From NCBI RefSeq assembly GCF_016865485.1, contig NZ_AP024452.1, positions 3,494,501 through 3,558,500 on the forward strand: a stretch of 64,000 bases of DNA. Reading direction: 5' to 3'. Of the stretch, positions 51,050 to 60,642 are shown piece by piece. Source of the stretch: Luteitalea sp. TBR-22. GTDB taxonomy: Bacteria > Acidobacteriota > Vicinamibacteria > Vicinamibacterales > Vicinamibacteraceae. A model generated the notes under the pieces. It did not search any database, had not been told where the DNA came from, and saw only the letters and a program-made list of their open reading frames with translations. Position 1 is the stretch's first letter; each line of letters starts with the position of its first letter. A program made the translations under genes and the position numbers.

Positions 51050-53065
51050 CTACCTGAAGAGACCGCGCAGTCGGCGAGCCAGTTCGGCCGTCCAGCCTTC
51101 GATGGTGCGCGCAATTCGCTGCCGCAGTGTGCCCCGATGAATCGGGCATCGTTGGTCAGGTGCCTCGTCGCCGCGCTTGAGATACTCGGTGTACACGGGG
51201 CATCCCTGGACGGGACGCTTGTACGAGACGCGGCAGAAGGTCTCCTCGCGCAGTCCCGCTGGCCGCTCGAACGCCTCGGGTCGCCGTACGCGCGCGGCGC
51301 GCCGCATGAAATCGGCCCAGATGGGCAGCGCGTACCGTGACCCGTAGGCCTCGCGCCCGATCGTCGCCGGCTGATCGAAGCCGACCCAGACCCCCACGAC
51401 GATCGACGACGAGAAGCCCACGAACCAGGCGTCCTTGAAGTCGTCGGTCGTGCCCGTCTTGCCACCGGCCGGGAAGCGCACGCCCATGCGCCGTGCCGAG
51501 GCGGCCGTGCCGCGGTCCACCACGTCCTGCAGCAGCGAGACCATCTGGAACGCCACCTCGGGCGCGATCACGTTCTCGCGCACCACCGGCGTCGCGAACG
51601 CCACGCTGCGGTCGTCGTCGAGGATGCGCAGGATGGCCCGCGGCCGCACCGAGTGCCCGCCATTGGGAAACATCGCGAAGGCGGTGGTCAGTTCGAGGGG
51701 GGTGACCAAACCGGTGCCGAGCGCAAGGGAGGGCACGTTGGGCAGGTCGCGCAAGCCGGCGTCACCGGCAACGCGCATCACCCGTCGCGTGCCGACCCGT
51801 TGCTGCAGCAAGCTGGCGGCCCGGTTGTCGGACACGACGAGGGCGGCGCGCAGGGTGAGCTCCGGACGCACCTCGCCCGAGGCATTCTCCGGCGCCCATT
51901 CGTCGGGGCCCTGCGGCGTGATTCGATCGAGCCCGTCGAGCACGCTGAGCGGCGAGTACCCCTGCTCGAGCGCAGCGGCGAACACGAAGGGCTTGAAGGC
52001 CGACCCCGGCTGCCGACGACTGCGCGTCGCGCGATTGAACGGCGAGGCCGCCGGGTCGCGGCCGCCCACCAGCGCGAGGACGTCGCCGGTGGCGGGGTCC
52101 ATGGCGACGAGCGCGGCCTGGAGATCCCGCTTGCCGAAGCGGCCGAGGCCCTCGCGGACGACGCGGTCGGCCGCTTCCTGCAGCGACGGCACGATCGTGG
52201 TGTCGACGCGCCAGTCGGGCGGGTGATCGCCACCGAGCGAATCGCGGAACAGTTGCCGCACGTAGGCTCGGGCATAGGCGTCGCTGGCGGTGCTCGTCGG
52301 CTGGTACGGCCGCACCCGGATGCGTTGCCGGCGCGCCGCGCGCTCTTCCGCGTCGGTGATGAACCCCGCCTCGCGCATCCGCCCGAGGACGACATGGCTG
52401 CGCGCCACCGCGCCGTCCAGGTTGGACCAGGGCGACAGTGCCGCCGGGGCCCGCGCCAGACCGGCGATGAAGGCGCTCTCGGCCAGCGACAGATCCTTCG
52501 CGCTCTTGCCGAAGACACGCTGCGCCATCGGCTCGACGCCGTACACGCCGGCGCTGAGGTAGATGCGATTGAGGTAGAGCTCGAGGATCTGGGCCTTGGT
52601 CAGCTGCAGTTCCATCTGCAGCGAGATGACCGCCTCCCGGATCTTGCGGGTGTAGCTCTTGCGATTGGACAGGAACAGCGTTCGCGCTAGCTGCTGCGTG
52701 ATCGTGCTCGCCCCCTCGCTGCGGCCGGTCAGCGTGTTGCGGTACACGGCACGTCCGAGCCCGATCGGGTCGAGGCCGATGTGGCGGTAGAAGCGGTGGT
52801 CCTCGACGGCGACGAAGGCGTGCTGCAACGCCGGGGCGATGCTGGCCAGCGGCACGTCGCGGCGCTGCTCGTCGAGGCGGAACCAGCGCTTGCCGTCGGC
52901 CGTGTGGAACCACGTATCCCCGACACCCCGGGTCAGGCGATGCACGGCCCAGGTCTGCTTCCAGATCCACGCGGTCGCCACGACGCCGGTCAGCAGCGCC
53001 ATCACCACCACGACCTGCACCACACGCGGCTGCGCCGCGAACCACCTGTGCGCCCGGCCGATCAC
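51050..53065 (-). CDS. Class A penicillin-binding protein (PBP1A type)
   Basis: Protein of 671 residues. One N-terminal membrane helix (residues 15-35) is followed by a GT51 transglycosylase domain with E88 in VEDHRFYRHIGLDP and GASTITQQLARTLFLSN, then a transpeptidase domain with SAFKPF (SxxK), SDN and KTGTTDDFKDAWFVGF. It polymerises and cross-links peptidoglycan in the periplasm. The C-terminus has Cys residues (EETFCRVSYKRPVQGCPVY and APDQRCPIH), as in many PBP1A relatives. It is alone between the membrane cluster and the giant secreted protein. The preceding gene's stop is 41 bases away. Confidence 0.96.
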   Translation of the reverse strand: MIGRAHRWFAAQPRVVQVVVVMALLTGVVATAWIWKQTWAVHRLTRGVGDTWFHTADGKRWFRLDEQRRDVPLASIAPALQHAFVAVEDHRFYRHIGLDPIGLGRAVYRNTLTGRSEGASTITQQLARTLFLSNRKSYTRKIREAVISLQMELQLTKAQILELYLNRIYLSAGVYGVEPMAQRVFGKSAKDLSLAESAFIAGLARAPAALSPWSNLDGAVARSHVVLGRMREAGFITDAEERAARRQRIRVRPYQPTSTASDAYARAYVRQLFRDSLGGDHPPDWRVDTTIVPSLQEAADRVVREGLGRFGKRDLQAALVAMDPATGDVLALVGGRDPAASPFNRATRSRRQPGSAFKPFVFAAALEQGYSPLSVLDGLDRITPQGPDEWAPENASGEVRPELTLRAALVVSDNRAASLLQQRVGTRRVMRVAGDAGLRDLPNVPSLALGTGLVTPLELTTAFAMFPNGGHSVRPRAILRILDDDRSVAFATPVVRENVIAPEVAFQMVSLLQDVVDRGTAASARRMGVRFPAGGKTGTTDDFKDAWFVGFSSSIVVGVWVGFDQPATIGREAYGSRYALPIWADFMRRAARVRRPEAFERPAGLREETFCRVSYKRPVQGCPVYTEYLKRGDEAPDQRCPIHRGTLRQRIARTIEGWTAELARRLRGLFR

Positions 53066-53106
53066 CGCGCTAGTGTCTCACCCGCGACCGGCGACGCGGT
53101 ACCGGC

Positions 53107-56100
53107 TCAGCGAAGGCGCGTCGCGACGAGGTTGGTCCCCGAGGCCCAGTGCTCGCCGCCGCCGTCGGCGTACATCGCCCGCTCCACCACGATCGGCGCC
53201 GGCCGAGCGCCGAGGCTTTCGATGAGCGCGCCGAACCGCTTGCCGATGGCGCCGGGGAACTCGTCGCGCACGCTGATCCCGAACCGGCTGCGCGCCGCGA
53301 CCGGATACGTGCGTGTCGCCACGGGCGACCCGTCGTCGAACAGCAGCGTCACCTTCACCTGCGCGGCGTCCGCCCCGGGATTGGCCACGAGGTAGTACGT
53401 GACGCGCCGAGCCGCGTCGTCGGACACCTCGCCGTCGGCGACCGCCCACGCGATGCCGGTCGCCGTCGTGCCTGGCGCGTTGTGGGCCTCGGTCCAGGCG
53501 CGGTTGTCGCCGGGCCACCACATCGACCGTTCGACGACGATCGGCACGCCGTTGGTGGACTCGACGACCATCGACACGGCCGTGTCGGCCAGTGCCGCAG
53601 CAGCCTGATCCACCCAGATCGTGTAGCGCTGCAGGGCGCCGACGCGATGGGTGTGACGCACCGTGCTGCCATCCGGCAGGAGGTACGTGACGGCGATCTC
53701 CGCAGGCTGCTCCGACGGGTTGGCGACCAGGAGGAACAGATCGAAGAAGGGCCCGGTCGCGCCCTCGGCCAGGTACCACGCCAGGGCAGCCGCGGTGACG
53801 CCCGCGCTCTCGTGGCCGGCGCGGAACACCTGCGCACCTCGCGTGTAGTACATCGCGCGCTCGACGATCACGCCGGCCGTCGCCTCGATGACCGCCGACA
53901 CGTCGGTGTCGGCGAGCCAGCGCGCCTGACCGTCGCCGAACACCTCCTGGTCCACCCAGATGTTCATGCGCGTGCGCGCCGGAATGGTGTAGGCCTTCTC
54001 CAGTGGCGGCCCCGCCGGACGCAGGTAGCGCACGCGGACGTCCACCGGCGCGGCCGAGGGATTCTGCAGCAGGTAGAAGAGGTCGAACCCGCTGTGCGTC
54101 GCGCCCTCGGCCAGGTACCAGCGGGCCGACGGCCCGGGCAGGCTGGTCTCGGCATGCGCGCCGTAGGTGACGCCCGCCGGGTCGTGCCACGACACGGTGC
54201 GATCCACCGCGAGCGGCGCGTCCGAGGAGACCACGGTGCCGAAGGCATGCCCGGCGAGGCCTTCGATGGCTCCGGCGTCCACGGCGCGCGAGGCGAGCGC
54301 CGGCACGGTGACCTGCTGCGTGACGGTGAGGCCGTCGTCGCGGAGGAACTCGAGCGTCGTCGCGGCGGCGCGGGCGCCGACGTTGGCGAGCACTAGGCGC
54401 GTGTCGAAGAAGTCGCTGGCGACGCCTTCGGCGAGGTACCGGGTGAACGTCGCGGGCGTCGCGGCGTCGGGCACGAAGGTCGCGGTGACGGTCGTCGCCG
54501 CCGCGAGGGTGAGGCTGCACGTCGACGTGCCGGTGCAGGGCCCACCGGACCAGCCCTCGAAGCGACTGCCTGCGGCAGGCGATGCCGAGAGCGTGACCAC
54601 GGTGCCTGCGGTCAGCGAGGCGGTGCACGTCGTGCCACAGGCCATCCCACCGGGCGAGCTCGCCACCACGCCGCTGCCTGCGCCGGCCTTCACGACGGTG
54701 AGCGGCACCGGACCTGCCGCGCCGCCGCCCTCGAGCTGCTCGACCCAGTAGGTCAGCAACTGGCGCAGGGCCTGCGGCGCGTGGGTGGGCGGGCCGTGAC
54801 CGGCCTGGTCCGTGGTGTTGACGCCGTGGCACGACTTGCACACGCGCACCTCGCCCGGCCGCATCGTGATCCAGAGGCGCTCGCGCACCACCGGCACGCC
54901 GGCAGCGTCGGTCAACTGCCAGGAGAGCGCACGACGGGCCGGCACGAAGGCCGCCACCGAGCCATCGGCCGCGATCGCCACGCTCCCCGGGGGCGCGCCG
55001 GGCGTGATGGGGTTGCGCACGCGGGGATCGTGCAGGAACTGCCCCAGCACCCGCCGCCCGGGTCGCGGCGACGCCGTCCCGCCGATGCCGCGCAGCTGAT
55101 CGGCCTGCACGAGCTGCAGGAAGGCGACGTCGTAGACCTTGCCCGCCGCGCCGATCGTCTGCGCGCCGCCGCCATGCACGCGCAGGTTGAACGGCTGCTG
55201 CCTGTCGCTGTGATCGCGCGTCGTGACGTCGTGGCTGACGATCAGCGCGAGGTCGTTGGCCTTCAGCCACGCTTCCAGCCGGGCCGGGGTGATGCCCTGC
55301 TCCGCCAGGACCTGCTGCTCCTCGGCAGGCAGCGGCGCCCTGTGGCTGGCTGGCCGCGTGCGCGGCCTCACCTCGACGGGATCGAGTTCCCACAACGGCC
55401 CCGAGTAGGTGACGAGCACGTCGGGACTCCAGTAGGAGAGGGTCTTGGTGATGCCGGGCGTGAGGCGCACGTCCGGCACGAAGACGCCACCGGCCTGCTT
55501 CAGCAGGGTGAGCCGGAAGTCGTAGCGCGACCCGGGCGCGGCGGTCGTGCCGGTGTTCTGGTCGCGGCGCGTCTCCGGCGTGTGCACCGCCACGAGCCGT
55601 CCGTCCGACAGCGGCAGCGGGTTGCGATACAGGCCGGAATGGTTCGGCGACGGCGTGTCCGTGTACGAGCTCGTGTCGCGGTGGGTGACGTACGTAATCG
55701 TCATCGCATCCGGATTGTGCTCGGGTGGTCCGTAGGTGCTGATGATCTGCCCGCTGGCGTGGGTCGAGAACTCCGGCGCGTCGATGCCGTAGTAGGTGCC
55801 GGGCGCCGCCGGCGACTCCTTGATCTGGATGAAGCCGTTGATCGTGTTGGCGTTCAGGCGGGGCGACTGCGAGTGGTGGTAGACCAGGTTGGGATCGTCG
55901 TCGAAGCTCGCGTCGAAGTAGCCGAGGAACTCGTGACGGCCGACGTGGTTGAGCGTCTCTTCGCCGCTGCCGTCCTCCTCCACCATCCACGGGAAGAAGT
56001 CGTTGAACGAGTGCCCGACGATGTTGGTGCCAGCGAGGAGGTCCGTGCGCGAGCCGCGCGGCTCCGGGAAGACCTCCGCCCGCGATGACAGGCGGGCGGC

Positions 56101-56919
56101 GCCGGCCGATTCGTCGGCGTAGTTGAACGTGCCGTAGGTGCCGTACGCGGTCGAGGCACGGGAGTCGGCATCGGCCTGCTGGTCGCGCTGCAGGTGGTCC
56201 CAGCGGATGTACACCAGACGTCCGAAGCTGTCGATCTGCGGCGAGAACGACCCCGACGGCGAGTGCTGCACGAGGAACAGGTCGCCGCTGGCCGGGTCGA
56301 GGCTCCAGATGCCACTGACCACCGGCGCCTCCTCGTACTCGTCGAGCTGCGGGTACAGGTGGGACTCGCCGCCGCGTGGTCGGTCCGACGTGAACAGGAT
56401 GCGGTCGTCGGTGCCGTAGATCGGGCTGACGTTGTTGTACGCGGTCGGCTGCCGCGGCACCTTGGTGATCACCGGTGTGTCGGCGGGCCCGAGGCCGGTG
56501 ATCTCGTACAGCTGCCACCGCCAGTCGGGGCTGTAGGCGTAGCGCTGCTCCGAGCCGCCCACCACCATGCTGAAGACGGCCCGCGTGCCGCTCCAGTGCA
56601 CGCTCGGCTCGCGCACCGCGATCGCCGTCGCGCCCTGCAGGCCCGTCGCGCCGAAGCCGGCGGCTGCCGTGAGGTTCTTCAGCGCGCCATCAGGGTAGCG
56701 GATCCAGAGGTCGCCGCCGCGGGCGACCGCGTCGAGCGACGCGCGGTGGTTCCCGAACACGGCGCCGACGGTCGTGAAGTCCTGCGGCACCGGCACCTGC
56801 GTCACGAAGAGGATCGGGTACGGGGTGGATGGCGGCGGTCCCTGCGCCACGACCGTCAGCCCGAGGGCCGTCGCAACCCCCACCACCGCCACGCCCCATC
56901 GCCGGTGCCTGCCTCGCAT
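53107..56919 (-). CDS. Giant secreted protein: beta-propeller-like part, CxxCH site and repeated C-terminal modules
   Basis: Protein of 1270 residues. The ATG at 56919 starts a signal peptide (RWGVAVVGVATALGLTVVAQG). Residues about 30-650 resemble PD40/hydrazine-synthase-alpha middle-domain-like proteins: DLWIRYPDGALKNLTAA, RILFTSDRPRGGESHLYPQ, SGSFSPQIDSFGRLVYIRWDHL. A single cytochrome-c type CKSCHG lies at 694-698, so one covalent haem is expected. A Cys-rich InlB-B-like repeat (about 733-800: GMACGTTCTASL, GPCTGTSTCSLTL) is followed by a region with several repeats starting YLAEGAT-FFDLF-L-NPS up to the C-terminus. Each repeat has ATFVERAM- or MYYTRG-like cores. No ribosome-binding site better than GGGAG is seen. 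Function not established; extracellular redox or binding role inferred. Confidence 0.85.
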   Translation of the reverse strand: MRGRHRRWGVAVVGVATALGLTVVAQGPPPSTPYPILFVTQVPVPQDFTTVGAVFGNHRASLDAVARGGDLWIRYPDGALKNLTAAAGFGATGLQGATAIAVREPSVHWSGTRAVFSMVVGGSEQRYAYSPDWRWQLYEITGLGPADTPVITKVPRQPTAYNNVSPIYGTDDRILFTSDRPRGGESHLYPQLDEYEEAPVVSGIWSLDPASGDLFLVQHSPSGSFSPQIDSFGRLVYIRWDHLQRDQQADADSRASTAYGTYGTFNYADESAGAARLSSRAEVFPEPRGSRTDLLAGTNIVGHSFNDFFPWMVEEDGSGEETLNHVGRHEFLGYFDASFDDDPNLVYHHSQSPRLNANTINGFIQIKESPAAPGTYYGIDAPEFSTHASGQIISTYGPPEHNPDAMTITYVTHRDTSSYTDTPSPNHSGLYRNPLPLSDGRLVAVHTPETRRDQNTGTTAAPGSRYDFRLTLLKQAGGVFVPDVRLTPGITKTLSYWSPDVLVTYSGPLWELDPVEVRPRTRPASHRAPLPAEEQQVLAEQGITPARLEAWLKANDLALIVSHDVTTRDHSDRQQPFNLRVHGGGAQTIGAAGKVYDVAFLQLVQADQLRGIGGTASPRPGRRVLGQFLHDPRVRNPITPGAPPGSVAIAADGSVAAFVPARRALSWQLTDAAGVPVVRERLWITMRPGEVRVCKSCHGVNTTDQAGHGPPTHAPQALRQLLTYWVEQLEGGGAAGPVPLTVVKAGAGSGVVASSPGGMACGTTCTASLTAGTVVTLSASPAAGSRFEGWSGGPCTGTSTCSLTLAAATTVTATFVPDAATPATFTRYLAEGVASDFFDTRLVLANVGARAAATTLEFLRDDGLTVTQQVTVPALASRAVDAGAIEGLAGHAFGTVVSSDAPLAVDRTVSWHDPAGVTYGAHAETSLPGPSARWYLAEGATHSGFDLFYLLQNPSAAPVDVRVRYLRPAGPPLEKAYTIPARTRMNIWVDQEVFGDGQARWLADTDVSAVIEATAGVIVERAMYYTRGAQVFRAGHESAGVTAAALAWYLAEGATGPFFDLFLLVANPSEQPAEIAVTYLLPDGSTVRHTHRVGALQRYTIWVDQAAAALADTAVSMVVESTNGVPIVVERSMWWPGDNRAWTEAHNAPGTTATGIAWAVADGEVSDDAARRVTYYLVANPGADAAQVKVTLLFDDGSPVATRTYPVAARSRFGISVRDEFPGAIGKRFGALIESLGARPAPIVVERAMYADGGGEHWASGTNLVATRLR

Positions 56920-57156
56920 CGATGCTCCCACCGGCCACGGCCGGCCCGTCCCGTCACCGCGCCGCCCTCCGTCGCCGACGCGGCGACAGACAAGCCTGCA
57001 GGCCGGGTGACACAACTGTCATCTCGGCCTGTGCGGACACTGGGGGCACCTGATGCGTAAGCACGAACCGTACCGACGCGGTGGCGACCGTCCCGCACCG
57101 AGCCTGCTGCGGAACGGCCAACCGCCAGGTCGCCGGGCGGACGCGGTGCGAAGCGC

Positions 57157-58680
57157 TTACCTGACGACCTGGTCGGCCCCCAGATCAGGCGCGATGCCGG
57201 ACGGCCGGGCATGGCCATCGATGTCGAGGGGTCCGTAGGTGCTCGGCGTGCCTTTGGCGAGCGCCGCGCCGGCGTTGTCTCTTCGCAGGTGCAGGTCACC
57301 GAACGCCGGGGCCACGAACATCGCAGGCGTGGCCGTCGTGAGGTTGGTCCGGCGCGATGCCGAGGCGCCGTCGCGTGCCCTCACCGCGCCATCGAGCAGG
57401 TTGTTCCAGATGAGGACGTAGCGCGTGTCGGGGTGGGCGAACTCGATGCCGACGCTGCTGGTGCCGCTCAGCAGGATGCTGTTGTGCGCGACCACGGCCC
57501 GGGGGGCATCGAGGATCGAGATCGCCGGCCCGCGGGCCCCCGACGTGCCGGCCCTCGTGATCATGTTGTTGCGTACCAGCCCACCGGCATGCTGGTTCGG
57601 GCGACGCGGGTCGAGTCCGTAGACGATTTCGCGTGCGCCCCTCACGAACACGTTGCGCTCGACGAGCGAGTCCTCGGCCCCCTGCCACATCAGGATGGCC
57701 GATCCTGGCATCCTGCCGCTGGCGGGATAGGTGAACACGCTGTCGCTCACCACCCACCCGTAGCCGCCGCGCACGTCGATGCCGACCGGCAGCGTACCCA
57801 CGACTTCCGGCACCTCGAAGCGGCAGCGGGTGATCCAGCCCTCGTGCGCGCCGTCGCCGGAGGCATGCCGCGTCGAGAGCACGAAGGCGCCGCCACCGAG
57901 CACCCGGAGCCGCTGGAGGCGCGGCCGGTGGACCTCGTCGCCGAAGCGGAACGCCAGGCCGGTGCCTGCGTCGATGGTCAGGTCGGCCACCCTGAAGCTG
58001 TCCGACCGGGTCACCGACAGCAACGGTTGATCCCACCCGTCTGGCGCCAGCAGGGTCACGTCCTCGCGCCGGCCGGTGCGGCCACGAATCTCGAGGTCGT
58101 CGACGCCGGCCACGGCGAGGGGCTCGGCCAGCGCGTACGTCCCGGGCTCGAGCAGGACCGTGCTCGACGACGGCGCGGTGCGCAGCGCGTCCTGGAGTTC
58201 CTGCGCCGTCGAGACGGTGAGGGTCGTCCGCGTCGATGGCGGCGGTTCCGAGCCGGGATCGGGCGGCGGGTCGACGGGTTCCTCGGTGGGCGGCGGCGGG
58301 GGTGGTGGCGGGGGCGGCGGCGAGGGGTCGCCGAGGTCGACGCGAATGGCGTTCGAGAAGGTGCTCGACACCCCGCGCCTGTCGATCGCTCGCACGACGA
58401 AGTAGTAGGTGCCCGGGGCGAGGTCGGCGACCTGGTGCGAGGTGACACCGAAGCTCACGGGCACCGAGTTCGGGTAGATGCCCGGCACGGTTCCGTACTG
58501 CAGCACGTAGGAGACGTCTGACCCGGTCGTCGGTGGATCCCAGCTGAGCTTGACGCCCTGCGCGAAGCCGGGCGCGCTTCCGACGCACCACAGGAGGAGG
58601 AGAACGCTGGCGCAACGGGCGACCGTGTCGTTGACACACGACCGCGCACACGCCTGGAAGAGGCTCGAGAAGAATGGCAT
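57157..58680 (-). CDS. Secreted right-handed beta-helix protein with fibronectin-III-like domain
   Basis: Protein of 507 residues. The N-terminus is a signal-like stretch (ASVLLLLWCVGSAPGFAQ). A fibronectin-III-like domain follows (VKLSWDPPTTGSDVSYVLQYGT ... TYYFVVRAIDRRGVSSTFSNAIRV). After a proline-rich tract (about residues 120-150) a pectate-lyase-like parallel beta-helix begins: STAQELQDALRTAPSSSTVLLEPGTYALAEPLAV, LEIRGRTG, RVADLTIDAGTG, GITRCRFEV, SLVERNVFV, NNMITRAGTS and VAHNSILL. The C-terminus GLGADQVVR is typical of this group. Function is probably binding or cleavage of an extracellular polysaccharide; no catalytic residues can be assigned. The genes 53107 and 57157 stand in the same direction, 237 bases apart. 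Confidence 0.85.
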   Translation of the reverse strand: MPFFSSLFQACARSCVNDTVARCASVLLLLWCVGSAPGFAQGVKLSWDPPTTGSDVSYVLQYGTVPGIYPNSVPVSFGVTSHQVADLAPGTYYFVVRAIDRRGVSSTFSNAIRVDLGDPSPPPPPPPPPPPTEEPVDPPPDPGSEPPPSTRTTLTVSTAQELQDALRTAPSSSTVLLEPGTYALAEPLAVAGVDDLEIRGRTGRREDVTLLAPDGWDQPLLSVTRSDSFRVADLTIDAGTGLAFRFGDEVHRPRLQRLRVLGGGAFVLSTRHASGDGAHEGWITRCRFEVPEVVGTLPVGIDVRGGYGWVVSDSVFTYPASGRMPGSAILMWQGAEDSLVERNVFVRGAREIVYGLDPRRPNQHAGGLVRNNMITRAGTSGARGPAISILDAPRAVVAHNSILLSGTSSVGIEFAHPDTRYVLIWNNLLDGAVRARDGASASRRTNLTTATPAMFVAPAFGDLHLRRDNAGAALAKGTPSTYGPLDIDGHARPSGIAPDLGADQVVR

Positions 58681-58858
58681 GGAGGGAGTCCGAGCGGCGC
58701 CCGGGACGAAGGCGCCGATCGTCCTTGCAGAGTGGCAAGACCTGTGCCGCGCCCGTACGGCAATGACGACAATGTGACTCGACGCGGCGCGCGGGCCCGT
58801 GTCTGCAGACCTTACGCGACCGGCGCGTAAGTTCTGCCGGACGGCCGCCGGCGGGCGC

Positions 58859-59614
58859 TCAGCCCCGCCCCATGTAGGGCATCCCGGTGGCCATTACCGT
58901 GAGAAACGGCACATTGGCGGTCACCGGCAGCCCGGCCATGTAGCGCACGGCGTCGACCACGTGCTGCACGTCGAGCAGGGGCTCGACGGCCAGGCTGCCA
59001 TTGGGCTGCAACACGCCCTTGGCATAGCCGCGCGCCATGTCGGTCGCGGCATTGCCGATGTCGATTTGCCCGCAGGCGATGTCGAACGCGCGACCCTCGA
59101 GCGCCGTCGCCCGGGTCAGCCCGGTGACCGCGTGCTTGGTGGCGGCGTACGGAGCGGAGTGGGGGCGCGGGACGTGCGCCGAGATGGACCCGTTGTTGAT
59201 GATGCGGCCGCCGCGCGGCGATTGCGCCTTCATCAGCCGCACCGCTTCCTGCGTGCACAGGAACACGCCGGTGAGGTTGACCTCGACCACGGCCCGCCAC
59301 TGCTCCACCGTGAGGTCTTCGAGCGGCACGGCCGGCGCCGACACCCCCGCGTTGTTGAACAGCAGGTCGAGTCGCCCCCAGGCCTCACGCACCGCACCGA
59401 ACACGCGACGCACCGCGGCCGGATCGGTGACGTCGGCCGGCAGGACCCGGGCACGCCCGGCGGCCCCCTCGGCCAGCGCGGCCGTCTCCTCGAGCGCGGT
59501 GGCGCGTCGACCGACCAGTGCCACGTGCCATCCATCGCGGAGCAGGCCGACCGAGACGGCCTGCCCGATCCCACTACCCGCGCCCGTCACCAGGGCGATG
59601 CGTGCTGGTGCCAT
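58859..59614 (-). CDS. SDR-family oxidoreductase
   Basis: Protein of 251 residues. Start ATG at 59614; upstream in-frame residues overlap the divergent DenD-like gene and were excluded. The classical SDR motifs are present: TGAGSGIG for NAD(P) binding, NNAGVS after DLLF, a serine in NNGSISAH, and Y-A-A-T-K in [10 protein letters not shown]. The loop [18 protein letters not shown] is a substrate-loop variant. It reduces or oxidises a small alcohol or ketone; substrate unknown. Divergent to the DenD-like dehydrogenase with 61 bases between starts, so the two may share a regulatory region and a pathway. Confidence 0.9.
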   Translation of the reverse strand: MAPARIALVTGAGSGIGQAVSVGLLRDGWHVALVGRRATALEETAALAEGAAGRARVLPADVTDPAAVRRVFGAVREAWGRLDLLFNNAGVSAPAVPLEDLTVEQWRAVVEVNLTGVFLCTQEAVRLMKAQSPRGGRIINNGSISAHVPRPHSAPYAATKHAVTGLTRATALEGRAFDIACGQIDIGNAATDMARGYAKGVLQPNGSLAVEPLLDVQHVVDAVRYMAGLPVTANVPFLTVMATGMPYMGRG

Positions 59615-59675
59615 CACGCCGCGAACGGTAGCATGAGCCGGCGCGTCCGGAGCGGCGCGCGGAGAGCCTACGTCC

Positions 59676-60629
59676 ATGACCGTCCTCGTCACCGGCGGCG
59701 CCGGGTTCCTCGGTTCGCGACTGATCACGGCCCTGCTCGGCGGCGGCACGGCTCACCCGGTCCCGGACCGCGTCCTGTGCGTCGATCGCGTCGCCAGCCC
59801 GCTCGCCGACCCGCGCGTCACGTCGTGCGTGGGCAGCGTGACCGACCCCGGCTTCCTGGCCACGCTGGCCGATCCCGCCCTGACGACGATCTGGCACATG
59901 GCGGCGGTGCTGAGCGGACAGTCGGAGGCGGAGCCGGCGCTGGCCGAGGAGGTCAACGTCGGCGGCATGCGGGCCCTGCTCGACATGTGCCGTGCCCTGC
60001 CGCGCCCGCCGCGGTTCGTCTTCGCGAGCACGATTGCCGTGTTCGGCGGCCCGCTGCCCGACGTGGTCCCGGACGACTTCGTGTTGCGTCCGGCGACGAC
60101 CTACGGCGTCACCAAGGCGATCGCGGAACTGCTGCTGCTCGAGGCGACGCGCCGCGGGATCGTCGACGGCGTGGCCGTGCGGGTGCCGACCGTCGCCGTG
60201 CGCCCGGGCGCGCCCAACTCCGCCATGTCGAGTTTCGTGAGCGGCATCGTCCGCGAGCCACTCGCCGGCGTCGACTCGGCGTGTCCGGTCCCGCTCGACA
60301 CGCGGATGTGGGTGGCCTCGCCGGCGACGACGACGGCCAACCTCGCGGCGATGGGCGCGGTCGCCGGCGATGCCATCGGCGCGGTTCGGACGCTGAACCT
60401 GCCGGGCCTCACGGTGACGCCCGCCGACCTGCTCGACGCGCTCGAACGGGCGGCTGGCCCGGCGGTGCGGGCACGGGTGGCCCTGACGCACGATGAGGCG
60501 GTAGCCCGGATGATGCGATCGTGGCCGGGCGCCTTCGACGTCACCCGGGCGCTGCGTCTCGGCCTGGTCGACGATGCCGACGCCGACGCCATCGTGGCGC
60601 AGTTCATCGCGGAGCGCGCCTCGCGCTGA
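59676..60629 (+). CDS. DenD-like NAD-dependent dehydrogenase (D-erythronate dehydrogenase family)
   Basis: Protein of 317 residues of the extended SDR family. It begins [21 protein letters not shown]; the catalytic pair is YGVTK, with a Ser/Thr in [38 protein letters not shown] is the characteristic segment of DenD-type enzymes, which oxidise D-erythronate at C2 in sugar-acid breakdown. No kinase or isomerase of that pathway (OtnK, OtnC) is adjacent, so the substrate is a family-based inference. Its start is 61 bases from the divergent SDR gene. Confidence 0.82.
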   Translation: MTVLVTGGAGFLGSRLITALLGGGTAHPVPDRVLCVDRVASPLADPRVTSCVGSVTDPGFLATLADPALTTIWHMAAVLSGQSEAEPALAEEVNVGGMRALLDMCRALPRPPRFVFASTIAVFGGPLPDVVPDDFVLRPATTYGVTKAIAELLLLEATRRGIVDGVAVRVPTVAVRPGAPNSAMSSFVSGIVREPLAGVDSACPVPLDTRMWVASPATTTANLAAMGAVAGDAIGAVRTLNLPGLTVTPADLLDALERAAGPAVRARVALTHDEAVARMMRSWPGAFDVTRALRLGLVDDADADAIVAQFIAERASR

Positions 60630-60642
60630 GCGCCGGGGCCGG

